From: Cerioporus squamosus
Taxonomy: Eukaryota; Basidiomycota; Agaricomycetes; Polyporales; Polyporaceae
NCBI GenBank assembly: GCA_022592435.1
Contig: JABYQS010000242.1
Span: 1 to 46,936, forward strand
Direction of reading: 5' to 3'
Length of the DNA: 46,936 nt
A program made the translations under genes and the position numbers. Below are positions 33,218 through 44,557 of the stretch, in pieces. Position 1 is the stretch's first letter. Every line of letters starts with the position of its first letter. Below the pieces are notes generated by a model, which saw nothing but the letters and a program-made list of their open reading frames with translations, searched no databases and was not told the DNA's origin.

Positions 33218-33259
33218 CATCAGGAAAACCCTCCCCTGCCAATTAGTGCTAAATGGCAC
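33218..33259 (+). repeat. Left terminal inverted repeat of the Plavaka-like element
   Basis: 42 bases, identical to the complement of 40498-40539. Starts CATCAGGAAAACCC and ends CTAAATGGCAC. Similarity stops at 33260 on the inner side and at 33217 on the outer side. Confidence 0.95.
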
Positions 33260-33741
33260 TATTTGGCCGGAGTAGCACTATTTTACATGTATTAGTCGAG
33301 TAGCCCTAATCGGCAGGGTTCAAATTAAGGATAGCGCTATTGCGATAATCATTTGCTTATCGACGTTCAAGTATTCATTATTAGTATCACTGTAGCACAT
33401 CTGAAGTACTGTTCTATCCCTCATGGAACACACATTGATCACACAAGTTCACACCAGTAGTAGTAAGTAACCAATGATTATTGCGACCAGAGTACGCTAT
33501 GAGTGCTGTCGTGTATGCGGGTATCGTGCACAGTAGTAAGCTGTAGGGTAACTGACATGCACGGTGAGTCCGGGGCAAAGAGATGCACCATCTGCGGCGT
33601 TATGGATTATTGTATGATTTTGAAGGAAGGGCATGAAGACGGATCGGGCGTGTGCTATCTCGTATGGACATATCTGACATGATGAGCGTGCCGGGGTATA
33701 CGTGGAGGTGAACGATGAAGCACACGATGACGGGTATCGGC

Positions 33742-36613
33742 CTAGTCGTCGGTCATGTCGTCCGTGTTGAGGAGGCAGATGACCTGCTTCTGGGGGTTGT
33801 TGGGCGACCAAGAGCTGTGAAACATCCAATGAGTATGGTGTCGGCAGCGTGAAGATATGCATACCAAGCGTCGACGTAGAGACGGTGCATCAGCTTGTGA
33901 TACCTGTCAGGCTTCTTGTCCTTGAGCGTCGAAAGTACGAGCATGTTCTGCTGATATGCGTCCAGGAATAGTTCGGCTTTGAAGTCGCCAGCACTGTAGC
34001 GAGACTTCCGGTAGTCCTCGAGCGACGCGTAGAGCTGGAGCACGATGTAAGCGGATGATCAACACGAAGTGAGTAACTTACAGCGGTCGAGACCAACGCG
34101 AGCATCGCCGCGGGGATCTCCCTCTCCTCCGGGTGCTCAGGATCTGTCGAGACGAAGTGATCGACAATGCGGTAGCCGTAGCTGCGGGACTTGGCAAAGA
34201 AGACGGAGCACAGAACTTGCGAGAAGACTGGATGGTCGAAGGGTGCTGTCGCGGTGAACGTCTTGGTCTAAACAGATAGATGATCAGCATGCTGTGATGT
34301 CTACACTATGGTTCAACTCACCTGGTAGTTGTGGGGGAAGATAACGCGGATACCCTCCTGCAACCACTGAACGTGGTCGACGTCACCTTGGCGAACACGG
34401 AGGACGTTAGCGGGGATTGAATCGGTCGCCTTCTTGACCTTGCCCCGGAAGTTCGGAATACGTTGTGTAGGCTGTGATAGGGCATGAATGTGTGGAAGTC
34501 ATGGTGTGAAACGCTGAACACGTCACTTACGATGGTCGACAACTTCTTCCAGTATGGCTTCTCAGTTTTGAGGCGGCGAACAATCTCTTTGTCGCCTCGA
34601 TCCTTTGCAGCTTGAATCAGCGCACGGCGCGCAAAGTCCGAGGACTTCTCCGGGCCATCGGGGAAGGGGTTGATGATGCAGATGTCGCGCTGTACGTATG
34701 CGATTGCAAGAAGAGCGACAGCCTTGACACGTTGGAACTGCTTCTTCAGCTTCAGGCGCTTGCCACTACGGCGAGGGAGGACGAGATCAGTGCATTTCTC
34801 GTCGTCGTCCGAGTTGGAATCGCTGTCGGAAGAAGAGTCTGAGCTGTCCGATGAGTCCGACGAGGACTCGCAGTCTGAAGGCTGCGACATCTCCTGTAAG
34901 CGGTGATGCTTTGCGTGAGTGGGATATGCACTACCTCATCTCTGCAAGGACGCTTCTTGGGCCGAGTAGCAGCGTCAGATTCGGAGCCGGTAATCTCGTC
35001 ACCCCACTCGATACTCTGCAGGAGTGTTGCTGTCAGAGTACCACAGTATGCGGAGGTATACGTACCTCGTCAGCCTTGGTGCGCTTGCGCTTGACCGTGA
35101 CCGCGGCCGTGGCTTTGGTGTGTTAGAGATGTGGGGTCTGTATGAGAACATGGGCACTCACCAGCGGAGTTCGACTGCGCCCCCTTCTTCGCAAGTCCCT
35201 TAGCCTGCGTGCCACCTGCCTTCTCCTTGCCAGCATCCGACTTCTTCCCTGTTCCGCTAGACTTCGGCCCCTTCGCGTCTCTGCTGTCCTTCTTGCCAGT
35301 CCCGTGGACCTTCGCAGCTGCCTTCTGCCCACCAGCGCTGTCCTTGCTCGGTGCTCCGACTACAGATTTCTTCTTCTTGGGTAGAGGTTTCTGCGACATC
35401 ACGATCAACACTACATCGACCCATATGACCGCGCGCGTTACTGATACTCACCGGTGTCGAGTTCTCAGCATCTGACTCGTCAGTCATATCCCTCTTGGCG
35501 CGCTTCTTGGATGCCTTGGAGGACTTGTGAGTGGGAGAAGAGGGTTGGCGATCGTCGAAGTCGAACAGCGGAGGGACTGAAAGACGGGCAGAGTCGGCGG
35601 CAGATGACGAGAAGTCCTCCGCTGGTTTGGTAGTCCGCTGTGACACAGTAGCATTCTCGTCTGCATAGAGCTCTTCATGTCCGCGTTCTTCGTCGGCCCA
35701 AGTCGCCTCCTTGACGATGAGATGGGTAAAGAGATGAGCATGGGAACGGCGCTCAAAGGCCGCGCTACTCACCTCCTGGTCAAGGAGCGCCCGCAGCGCA
35801 CGTGGGTTGGCCTCGAGAGCTTCCAAGTCGTCTTGCTCTGACTTCTCAGCCTCCTCCTCATCCTCTGCTTCACCCTCTGCTTCATCCTTCTCTTCGTCGG
35901 ACTCCTCGTCGGATTCTGTACTCGACTCTTCAAGTTGCTGCTGTGGCTTCGCGGGTTTGGCGGAAGGCTTTGGTACCGACGACTATGGAACAACGAGGAA
36001 GTAAGTTCTTTCAGGTTGTGAGTACGCAAGCCTTGTCAGACTCACCCTGGCCGGACCCTTAGGCGTAGTATACTTCTTGGCGGCTGGACCCTTGTCTTCG
36101 TCGCCGTCTTCGTCAGAGGTGTCGGCAATGATGTCTGGCGCTGAGAAGCGTTCAGCGACCGACTTCTTGCGGCTCTCCGACGCGGCCTTGGCTTTGTCTA
36201 CGCCATGTCGTCGTTCAGGTGAGTGTGACTGCTGGCATACTCCGATATGCATGGGCACTTACCCTTCTTCTTCTTCTTCGTCTGGCTGGGCGCAGTCGTC
36301 TTCTCCGCAGGCTCGGCACCCGCACTGCGCTTCTGCCCTGGCTTCAGCGGTTTCCAAGCTACGTCAGTGCTATCAGTTTACGACGGCGTCTTCTAGCATC
36401 GGACATGGGCTCACCTTCTTCCGCTTTGGACTTAGCTTGACGTGGAGCTACGAAAGGATGTCGAGGCCTGTTAGTGCGCACAAGGTTCTGAAGGGACAAC
36501 GGCGTGCACGTACCTCCAGTGCGGGCTGGCTGCGTCTTGGGCGGGGCTTGCGGCTGCTCCTCAGCCTCTGCCTCAGACGAATCGGAAATGATTCGAGCCT
36601 TGCGCTTTGCCAT
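33742..36613 (-). CDS. DUF6532-domain protein, cargo gene of the transposon, about 10 exons
   Basis: Starts MAKRKARIISDSSEAEAEEQ at 36613 and ends NTDDMTDD with TAG at 33742-33744. The first 400 residues are low-complexity: alternating Lys-rich (TKKKKKGKDKAKA, KPLPKKKKSVVG) and acidic Ser/Glu blocks (DCESSSDSSDSSDSSSDSDS), like chromatin-associated proteins. The C-terminal 260 residues are globular: VQRDICIINPFPDGPEKSSDFARRALI, KPYWKKLSTI, FRGKVKKA, IRVIFPHNY, FFAKSRSYGYRIVDHFVST and ELFLDAYQQNMLVLSTL. This is the basidiomycete DUF6532 domain of unknown function. It lies inside the inverted repeats and shares a 278-bp intergenic region with the transposase. I infer a nuclear role in transposition or silencing, unproven. 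Confidence 0.75.
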
Positions 36614-36891
36614 GTAGGACGATGCGGAGGTGAGTGGTGTGTATTAAGTAGATGTTGATAGTACTGAATGAGCGACGGTAGAATTAAAGAGAGGCGTAGC
36701 CTTCCACGAGTACTGACGTGGCTGGTGGTGGTGTAAGGGAAAGGTGTGTGACTCTGCGAGCCGAGCGTGACCAACCTGAACAAACAATCTCGTCCAGAGA
36801 TCTCCGACTCGAGCCCATCATCATCAGGCGCCCTCTACTTCATTGTTTTCGCCCTGCGATAGTTCAACGTGCCCAAGTCTCAATCCCCTCG
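36614..36891. promoter_or_regulatory. Divergent promoter of the transposon genes
   Basis: The DUF6532 and transposase start codons are 278 bases apart and point away from each other, so one intergenic piece must drive both. This suggests co-regulated expression. No TATA box is obvious. Confidence 0.5.
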
Positions 36892-39800
36892 ATGTCCCGT
36901 GTACGTACTGAACGAGCTACGCGGCAGTGCAGCGGCTGCACACGGTGGTTTTCGCCCTCTGGGTTCACTCAACACCTGGAACAAACTCAGCAGCCGCGCT
37001 GCGTAGCATACCGAGAGGAACTCGAGACCGCTGAGTTCGACGACGCCTCGACGACTCGTTCTGATCGGTCTCCCCCTGGCACCACCACGGGCTCTACGCG
37101 GTCTACCTCCCCACGATCTCCCTCACCGTCGTCGCAACTCGCCGCCGATGAGGATGGGCCACCAGATCCAGCGCCTGAACCTTTCGAGGGCGACTTCTTT
37201 GGGACTTATGACATCGCAAGCTGGGACGATTTCGATGAGCATCCAGGGAATGGCGAGCAGGACGACGAAAAGGAGGAGGATGAGATACAGGAGGAGGAGG
37301 ACGAGCCGATCGAAGATGACCGGCGTTCTGTGGAGGATGCCGAGGAGGAGGATGCAGACCGTTATGAGGAGGAGCACGGCTGGGAGCCTCCATTCGGGCG
37401 GGATCCTGCGTTGACTCAGTTACAAGATTTCGGAGAAGGAGACGACGTGGATGCTAATATCGACGGCGCTGCACGCCAACGCGTCCAAGAGCAGCTCCGT
37501 ACGAAAACCTTCGTCGATCCCTATCCCCATCCCGATGCTGGCAAGGTCGTGAGCGAGCAGTCCGGGAGCTCTGCGTACGAGCAGTACCAGTCCGCTGTTG
37601 ACGCAAGCGGGGACAATCCGTACGCGCCGTTTGCTTCGCGTATCGACTACGAGCTTGCGAAGTGGGCCAAGATGCGCGGGCCTGGCTCCACTGCCCTCAC
37701 GGAGCTCCTTGCCATCCAAGATGTACGTGTACAGCCTGTGTTTCCCTTCGTTTCCTGCTGATATCTTAGCTCAAACAGCTCGTCACGCTCCTCGGATTGT
37801 CCTTCAAGAACTCCCAAGAGCTCAATGGTATCATCGACCACAAGCTGTCGTCGGGCCGCCCTCGCTTCATCCGACGAGAAATCATTGTTGCTGGGGAAGC
37901 TTTCGAGGTCTTTTATCGGGATGTCATCGCTTGTGTGCGTGCTCTGTATGGCGATCCGGAGTTCGCAGGTATCCTGGTCTTCACTCCGGAGCGTCATTAC
38001 GCCGATGCCGACCGCACCGTCCGTGTTTACTTTGATATGCATACCGGCAAGTGGTGGTGGGATACACAGGTATGTGTTTGTGCTTGCACTGACTGACCAT
38101 GTCCGCTAACAATGTTGCTCCCACAGGAGAAGCTCGACGCAAAGCGGGCAGGCGCAACAATCATCCCCATCATCATATCGTCCGATAAGACGCAGCTCAC
38201 GCTCTTCGGCAGCAAGACTGCGTATCCTGTCTACCTGACCATCGGAAACCTCCCGAAAGACGTTCGCCGCAGGCCCGCCCGTCGAGGACAAATCCTCCTA
38301 GCCTATCTCCCATCGTCGCGACTGGAGCACATCACCAACAAAGCTGCGCGCCGCCGCGTGCACGCTAATCTCTTCCATAAGTGTATGTCCATGATCTTGA
38401 AGCCGCTCATCGACGCCGGGATCAACGGGATCTCCATCGTCAGCGGCGATGGGGCAATTCGTCGCGGGCACCCCATCTTTGCGATGTACATCGGCGACTA
38501 CCCCGAGCAGCTGCTCGTGACATGTTGCAAGAATGGAACGTGTCCGAAATGCGACGTCGATCGAGAGGATGTCGGCAGGACTACCAACACGAAGCGCAAA
38601 CTCCGCGATCTGAAGAAGGCTTTGGTTGCACTCGGAGAGGCCGACCACTCAGCGACTGCCTTTTCGAAGGCATGCCGAGAGGCTGGGATCAAGCCTGTCC
38701 GCCACCCGTTCTGGGTTGACCTACCCTATGTCGACATCTTCCGCTCGATCACGCCCGACATCCTTCACCAGCTCTACCAGGGCATGGTGAAGCACGTCAT
38801 CGCCTGGCTGAAGGCTGCGTACGGACCTGAAGAACTCGATGCTCGGTGCCGACGCCTCCCCCCTAATCATCATGTCCGCCTTTTCATGAAGGGCATTACC
38901 ACACTGCAGAGGGTGACCGGGAAGGAGCACGCAGACATATGCCGATTCCTGCTGGGTCTCATAGTCGGCTTACCTCTCCGCGATGGCCTTTCCCCTGTAC
39001 GCCTTATCCGCGCAGTCCGTGCGCTTCTTGACTTTGTCTATCTCGCAAGATATCCTGCCCATACTTCCGAGACCCTGAAGCTCCTCCGCGACGCTCTGGA
39101 GCGCTTTCATGCAAATAAGGCCATCTTCGAAGACCTCGGTATACGCACACAGTGGAAGCTCCCGAAGTTGCATTCACTCGACCATTATCCACAGTCCATC
39201 AAGCTGTTTGGAACGACCGACAACTACGACACACAGTACACTGAACGCCTCCACATCGACTTTGCTAAAGATGCCTACCGCGCTACCAACCACCGAGACG
39301 AGTTTCCGCAAATGACGCTCTGGCTCGAGCGCCGTGAGAAGGTACTCCGGCATGAGGCCTATGTCCAGTGGCGACTGAAGCAGATGAAGGGCGGACAGGG
39401 CGCACCACTTGAGGGCGCGCAACGCACTTCCGATCCTCAGCGGCGACTCCCATCATCCCAGCCACCTCCTGTCCTCCCCGGTACCCTACGCCCCGTTCCT
39501 GTCCTTTCGCAGATCAAGATGACGAAGTGGGCAACCATCAAGGCCCTTCGATTCGACCACGCTGTCAGGGACTATGGTGCCACCTTCATCCGAGATGCTC
39601 TAGCCCGCTTTGTAGTGTCCTACCGCGAACCCTCTCTAACCCCTGCCGAGGTCGAGCGCGAGTCCCTGCATGTGACCTACGAGTTCTCCAAGCTCCCGTC
39701 TTTCACCGCGTCAAGTTTGTCCTCAATGATGCCCAAGATCTTGGCATCATGGAAAGTACTCGCGACGCTGTCCATGCACGGCCCGTGCGCCGTGATCGTC

Positions 39801-40288
39801 AAGGTAGAGACATCCCTGCCCGGTTTGATACTGTACTCGTGAATGAAGGCAACGGCGGTGCTACCGGTCTGCAAGGTACGTAACCATACAAGTGCCTCCT
39901 CACTGACAATCTTACTAAGTCATCTTCAGGGTACCGTGTCGGCAGAGTCCGCCTTATATTCAAGCTTCGACCCAAGGCATGCCAGCAATTGATGCCGAAC
40001 GTGATCACGCCCGGCCATCTTGCCTATGTTGAGTGGTTCACCGCATTCACCCACCCCGATCCTGTGAATGGGATGTACAAGGTAACTCGTTGTCGTGATG
40101 ACGACAATTCAATACTGGCTAGTGTGGTGGAGGTCAAAAACTTCCGCCGAAGTTGCTATCTTCTTCCGATTACTCCCCATGGTGGGCTCATACCTCGCGA
40201 TTGGACCAGTAGTACAGTACTTGACAGATGCGAACAGTTCTGGGTTAGTGACTTTAGTGATATGCATATGTACATGACGGCTGCTTAG
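36892..40288 (+). CDS. Plavaka-type transposase (CACTA/KDZ-related), four exons, one frameshift
   Basis: Exons 36892-37722, 37779-38069, 38127-39875 and 39930-40288. Near the N-terminus a Cys-x2-Cys...His...Cys cluster (QCSGC, WFSPSGFTQHLE) forms a zinc finger likely to bind the element ends, followed by an acidic region. The catalytic part contains SGDGAIRRGHPIFAMYIGDY with CCKNGTCPKC, PHPFWVDLPYVD, DILHQLYQGMVKHVIAWL, and DHYPQSIKLFGTTDNYDTQY with ERLHIDFAK, all typical of Plavaka transposases (DDE/RNase H fold). Near 39697 one base appears lost: the conserved continuation (HRVKFVLNDAQDLG) lies in the next frame up to exon 4. Summed exon lengths are one base short of a multiple of three, which agrees. 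Protein would be about 1076 residues. Confidence 0.9.
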
Positions 40289-40497
40289 CGTAGCAAATGA
40301 ATGAGTCTATTCAAATACATTCTGCATACAGTGTGATCTTCTGGCATTACCATAGTAAGTGGGTCTGAAGTATGTTGATGTACTGTTGTACATGTAGTGT
40401 CTATGTATGACCAAGTAGACCGTTAGCAGCCAATAGACGACAATCCGTGCCACAGAAGTACAATTTATCGCTGATTGGCAAGGGGGTCTGCCAATTG
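40289..40497 (+). other. 3' non-coding end of the transposon
   Basis: From the transposase stop to the right inverted repeat. It carries sub-terminal GATTGGCA and GCCAATTGGTGCC motifs (40473-40502) resembling pieces of the terminal repeat. Confidence 0.6.
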
Positions 40498-40539
40498 GTG
40501 CCATTTAGCACTAATTGGCAGGGGAGGGTTTTCCTGATG
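40498..40539 (-). repeat. Right terminal inverted repeat of the Plavaka-like element
   Basis: Exact complement of 33218-33259 over 42 bases, reading GTGCCATTTAGCACTAATTG and ending CCTGATG on the plus strand. Confidence 0.95.
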
Positions 40540-43411
40540 CAAGCCTGCTCTAAGTCCGCAGGCACGACACACTGCTACCTCGGGACCTCGCGTGCGCCGT
40601 TTGAAGATCGGTACGCCATATGGCTATGTTCGTATGATGCTCAGATACCAGACTTACCTGTCTGTCCTCGTGCGTAGGCTGTGCTCTGGGCGGCGGCAAG
40701 CACTGCACTGTTCAGCCCGTGCTCCCGGTCCCGCCAGCATGTTCGTTACTGTGCCTGTGGCGGACCGCTCTTGCAAGACCGACGTACGCTCGCCAAGGTA
40801 CACAGGAGCTACTGCAGTCTGCAGGTACATCAGACAGGTCGTGCTCGTAATGGAGAAGACATCACTAACTGGCATCGCCCGTCCTGGTCGCTCTCCCGTC
40901 CCGGATGCCGACGGACATCAGGCTCATCGCAGCCGTCACAACGTGGCTTCGCATCAGGTCAGTTCCGAGTATCGTCTATCCGGTCACGGTTTGCTAACAG
41001 GATGAACAAAGGTGCTTGAATACATGGAGCTCATGTCGGCATCAAAGCGCTTCGAGATGCGAAGATGTCAAGACTTACCGCCGCAAGGGACATCCCCAGA
41101 CACGCACGTCAAGACGAAGTTCCGAGCGATGAGGAACCAGGCATCTAGCGTCGACGGACGACGCAATGTGGTAGCGGGTCCACGTAGTCGCCCAGATGCG
41201 TCCGGTCCCTCTACAGAGTGATGCGCCGAGTCAGAGTCGGTCACAAGACGCGAGAATGGTGCGTACCCTTCTGACCCAGCTATAAATCCTCAAACTGACC
41301 TGTTCCCAGCTATTAGTATTAGTGCTCCTGAAACAGGTCGCTGGCGCCGACACTTGCAGGAGGGCAGAACATGCCGCACGACCCTAGGCCTCACCGAGCC
41401 AGCAGTCGCCGTCGCATGTCGCCGACTGGGTCCCCACGGGATAGGGGCGGTACGTTCCGTCTGCGTGTCCGTCTTGCGATCAGGTACCGAGCTGAGCTGA
41501 CCCGTCCGTTACTGCGCAGTGTGCACAGAGCATCCTATGACGGGCCTGCCCAGGCTGTCCAGGGAACGGTCCGGCTCGCCGACTCGCACTCGCTGCCTCG
41601 TGCAGGCACCACCTCGTCTATCGGGCCGTACACACGAAGTCTGCAATGGTCAGTCTCCCGTCTGGATACACTGTGGGCTACCGTGCCTTCGTCGGGTGGC
41701 TTTGAGGAAAATCTATCAGCGGTTCGGTGAGTCTATCATGGAGCCTGGTTTATGAAAGCAGCGAGTACTTACTGGTAGTCAAAGCTCGAGCTCTCATGAT
41801 GCTGGGATTCGACGCCGCCGCCGGCAGCCCACCCACACCCATGCACGTCCAAGACAAAGCCGGCCAGCGACCGGAAACCTATATTGCGTCGAGACTCAAG
41901 ACAGCAGTCTGGGAAGTCGAGGTGACGTTCCCGGTACAGTCCGGCTGAGTTCTCGCGCATTCCGACGCTGACAAGCCTTCCTGCAGGTAACGAAATATAT
42001 TCGCTCAGCGGCTAGACTACTTACACTCGAGTGACGCACACGGACGCCGTCCGGTGCCAGCTACTATCGAGCGCGCCCGCGGTGAGTGGTCAGTTTCCAA
42101 GCAGGAGACCGACGTCGAGCTCGCCGTCTTCCCGCATCGTCAGAGGATGGCGGGCTCGGACCGGCTTCGTCTGCGTGCTGCCAGTGTACGTGCGTCGGTA
42201 CTGCGACGCGTACACGTCGCCGAGGTGCTCGCTGCACATGGAAGCGTGCCCGAAGGCATGCATATGACTCGCGGCCGCCGTCTCCGAGACTGTTCAGATA
42301 CTGTCTTGCTGCCATTCACTGCGACCGCGCTCACCTTGTACACCATCTGTACACTCGATCTACACCGCCTCGTACGCGCCGTAGGGAGAACACCGGCCGC
42401 GACGCGGAGACACGGGTACTTGGCGGCGGCCCGCCCCCTTATCGCGGCGGCGCCGTCCTCCGAGTCCCTGCGCCTCCGTGCTCCCATCTGGGAGACGTAA
42501 CCAGCGCCCGCCGTCGTCTTGTCGAGCTTGTCCACATGCGGATCTGGCCGTATTCGCGTCGCGGGTCGAGGTCCGTGTACAAGCCGCGCGGTCCGAAGTC
42601 GGGCCTTCTCGACATCGCTACGAGCGGCCGTGTAGCCTAGTGTAGCCTTCGTGCGAGGTCCGCGGCGCCGGTGTGGCCCTACTGAGATACGTGCGCAGCG
42701 GCGAAGGGCGGCAGTCGGCCGAAAGCATCGCCGGGCCCGGTGGAAGTCGCCATGGGTGCGAGTTTCGCGGCGTTTCAGGACCGGCTCCGGGCAGGGCGTG
42801 TTCGTCGCGTGTGTTCCCGCGAGCATGTGCGGCGGTGACGTCCGGCTGGAGAGATATGCCGAATGTTCTCCCGGGTGGCGCAGCGCAGACAGAACGAGTC
42901 CGACGCGGCGTCCGACGTAGCGGTGAGGACGGCAAGGTCCGCGGGGCGTTGCGTGTTCCAATCCGAAGCCTGCTGGAGGTTGGCGGCCGCTGAGAGGGCG
43001 AGACGTCGAGTCGACTCTGCGGAGTGCAATGAAATCGACAATTTTGAGTCGATTTTGAAACCGGTCCGATGGACGTGAAACCTCCGGGGCGTTGGCGAGG
43101 TGTTCATGGATGCTGGGAGACACAGTGACGTGAGCTGTGTGACCCGGTGTCATGAGAGAGAGCACATCTTCTCGCCTCTGCGGCGGTATTCGCGCGACCG
43201 ACGCTCGAGAACATGACACCGAGAAACACAACGCATATCTTCTGGCTTGTGCGGTGCGTGCGCTGTGAATGCATCTTGCTGCGCGAGGATAGAAGGAGCA
43301 ACCGGGAGATATACGCAATCTTCTGCGGAGCGCGCGAGTAACTTCGTGTTCGGTGGCGTTTGGCGACAGAGAACGGCGTGAAACAAGCTGCGTACGGTGC
43401 GCGTGAGTCAG
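40540..43411. other. Gene-poor region right of the transposon
   Basis: Several intron-like pieces occur on the plus strand (for example GTCAGTTCC...TGCTAACAG at about 40959-41001, and GTACGTTCC...GATCAG at 41450-41482), but the pieces between them give no recognisable protein. 42050-43000 is very GC-rich; its long open frames lie on both strands (minus 42140-43318 is 392 codons, Arg-rich), which is expected in such DNA. I do not call a gene. Confidence 0.4.
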
Positions 43412-44109
43412 TCAGGCCGGTACAAGATCCTGCAGCGAGGTTCTGACGTACCATTGCAGTGTGAGGGCGGCCTGAACACCGCGGGGGTTGGTGGCCATTT
43501 TGCGGCACATGTCTCTCATGGGGGCCGGTAGAGCGGAGGGCAGAACTTGATGGAGTAGCATGCTGGCTCTCGTATGGGCCGCCCTCGACGACTGGGGCTG
43601 GTCGGCGCGAGGAGACATGGGGCCATCATGCGAAGGTTCACCATATCGCACGACGGTTGGTGTAGCGACCGCGGACGGCGTCCAGGGCGTCCCAGAAGAG
43701 CGCACAACGTTGCAGTCGGCGTGGGCAGCACATACGACGCGTCTGGAGGAGATTCCGAGGGAAGAGCGTTGGCGATGGACGGGTTGAGTCTCGAGATTGA
43801 GAGGGCGGAGTGCCAGAGCGAGCCGCGATAGCCGCAAGAACGCGTTACGCGCGCTAGGCAGTCGCTGTGCAGCGGCGGACAGTTCGGTGAGCGCGAACAG
43901 TCAGTGCAGACACGGATGATGTACTCACAAGCGGAGGAGGGAGGGGAGACTGCGACGGAGGGGCGCGCGACGGACGGGTGCCGGTGAGGCCTTGAGGCCT
44001 TGTGCTTGAGGAACGTCCAGGCCACGGCGGATCCAAGAGAGAACGCGAACGAAGGCAGAACGCGGGCAAACGGCGTCGTCAGAGCGAGTCGACGGATGCG
44101 GGTCGGCAC
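43412..44109 (-). CDS. Possible hypothetical protein, two frame pieces
   Basis: Piece 1 starts MPTRIRRLALTTPFARVLPS at 44109 and reaches a GTGAGT donor near 43925. Piece 2 (NAFLRLSRLALALRPLNLET onward) runs in another frame after a possible acceptor (GCTGCACAG) near 43865. The joint does not keep frame, so either a base is missing or this is not a gene. The N-terminus is basic with a hydrophobic stretch, which could be an organelle presequence. No family recognised. It points away from the bS18m gene. Confidence 0.25.
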
Positions 44110-44557
44110 TAGCTAGCTGGCAGTGGCCCTTGAGCTTGAGATCTGGAGAGCCCTTGGCCATGCTCTGAGAGCGCTCGGGTGCGGGCAGCGGGTGCGGGCA
44201 GCGAGTCCGTGTTTGCGCCTGTTGTCCAAGAGCTTCGAGCTTCGGCAGCTGACGCCCGCGCACTCGTCCATCGCGATCGCGCACGACGTCATCATGCCCG
44301 CAAGTGCAGAGGAACTTGTGAGGCTTCCTTCATTCCTCGCCACCAAGTCCGGGCGAGTGCATTGGCGTCGAGATCGCGGCCGACCTGCACCGTCACCTGC
44401 ACGCCCCTTCCTGTCTCATCTCCATCTCAGCACCCAGTCACAGGGCCTCGCGCAGCTCTCTCACTCCCGCCTCTGGTAAGTAAAGTTCTCGCAAGCATGT
44501 CAACTGCTCCCCGACGTACTGCTTGCTCACCGCCTTCACTTCCAGGATCCCCCTCAC

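Larger units (their letters stand above)
33218..40539 (+). mobile_element. 7.3-kb Plavaka/CACTA-like DNA transposon with 42-bp perfect TIRs and a DUF6532 cargo gene
   Basis: The ends, 33218-33259 and 40498-40539, are exact reverse complements over 42 bases, starting CATCAGGAAAACCCTCCCC. Inside are two divergent genes: a Plavaka-type transposase (36892-40288, plus) and a DUF6532 protein (33742-36613, minus). Further copies of GCCAATT-GTGC lie just inside each end. Identity of the ends points to recent movement. No clear target duplication: the flanks just outside share only an ambiguous AT if the repeat is taken to start at CAGG. A single-base frameshift in the transposase may have made this copy non-autonomous. 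Element type is inferred from the transposase. Confidence 0.85.

Noticed and set aside
31301..40539. The GRGGAKMRW gene as part of the transposon
   Set aside because: It lies outside the left inverted repeat at 33218, and no second copy of the repeat occurs further left.
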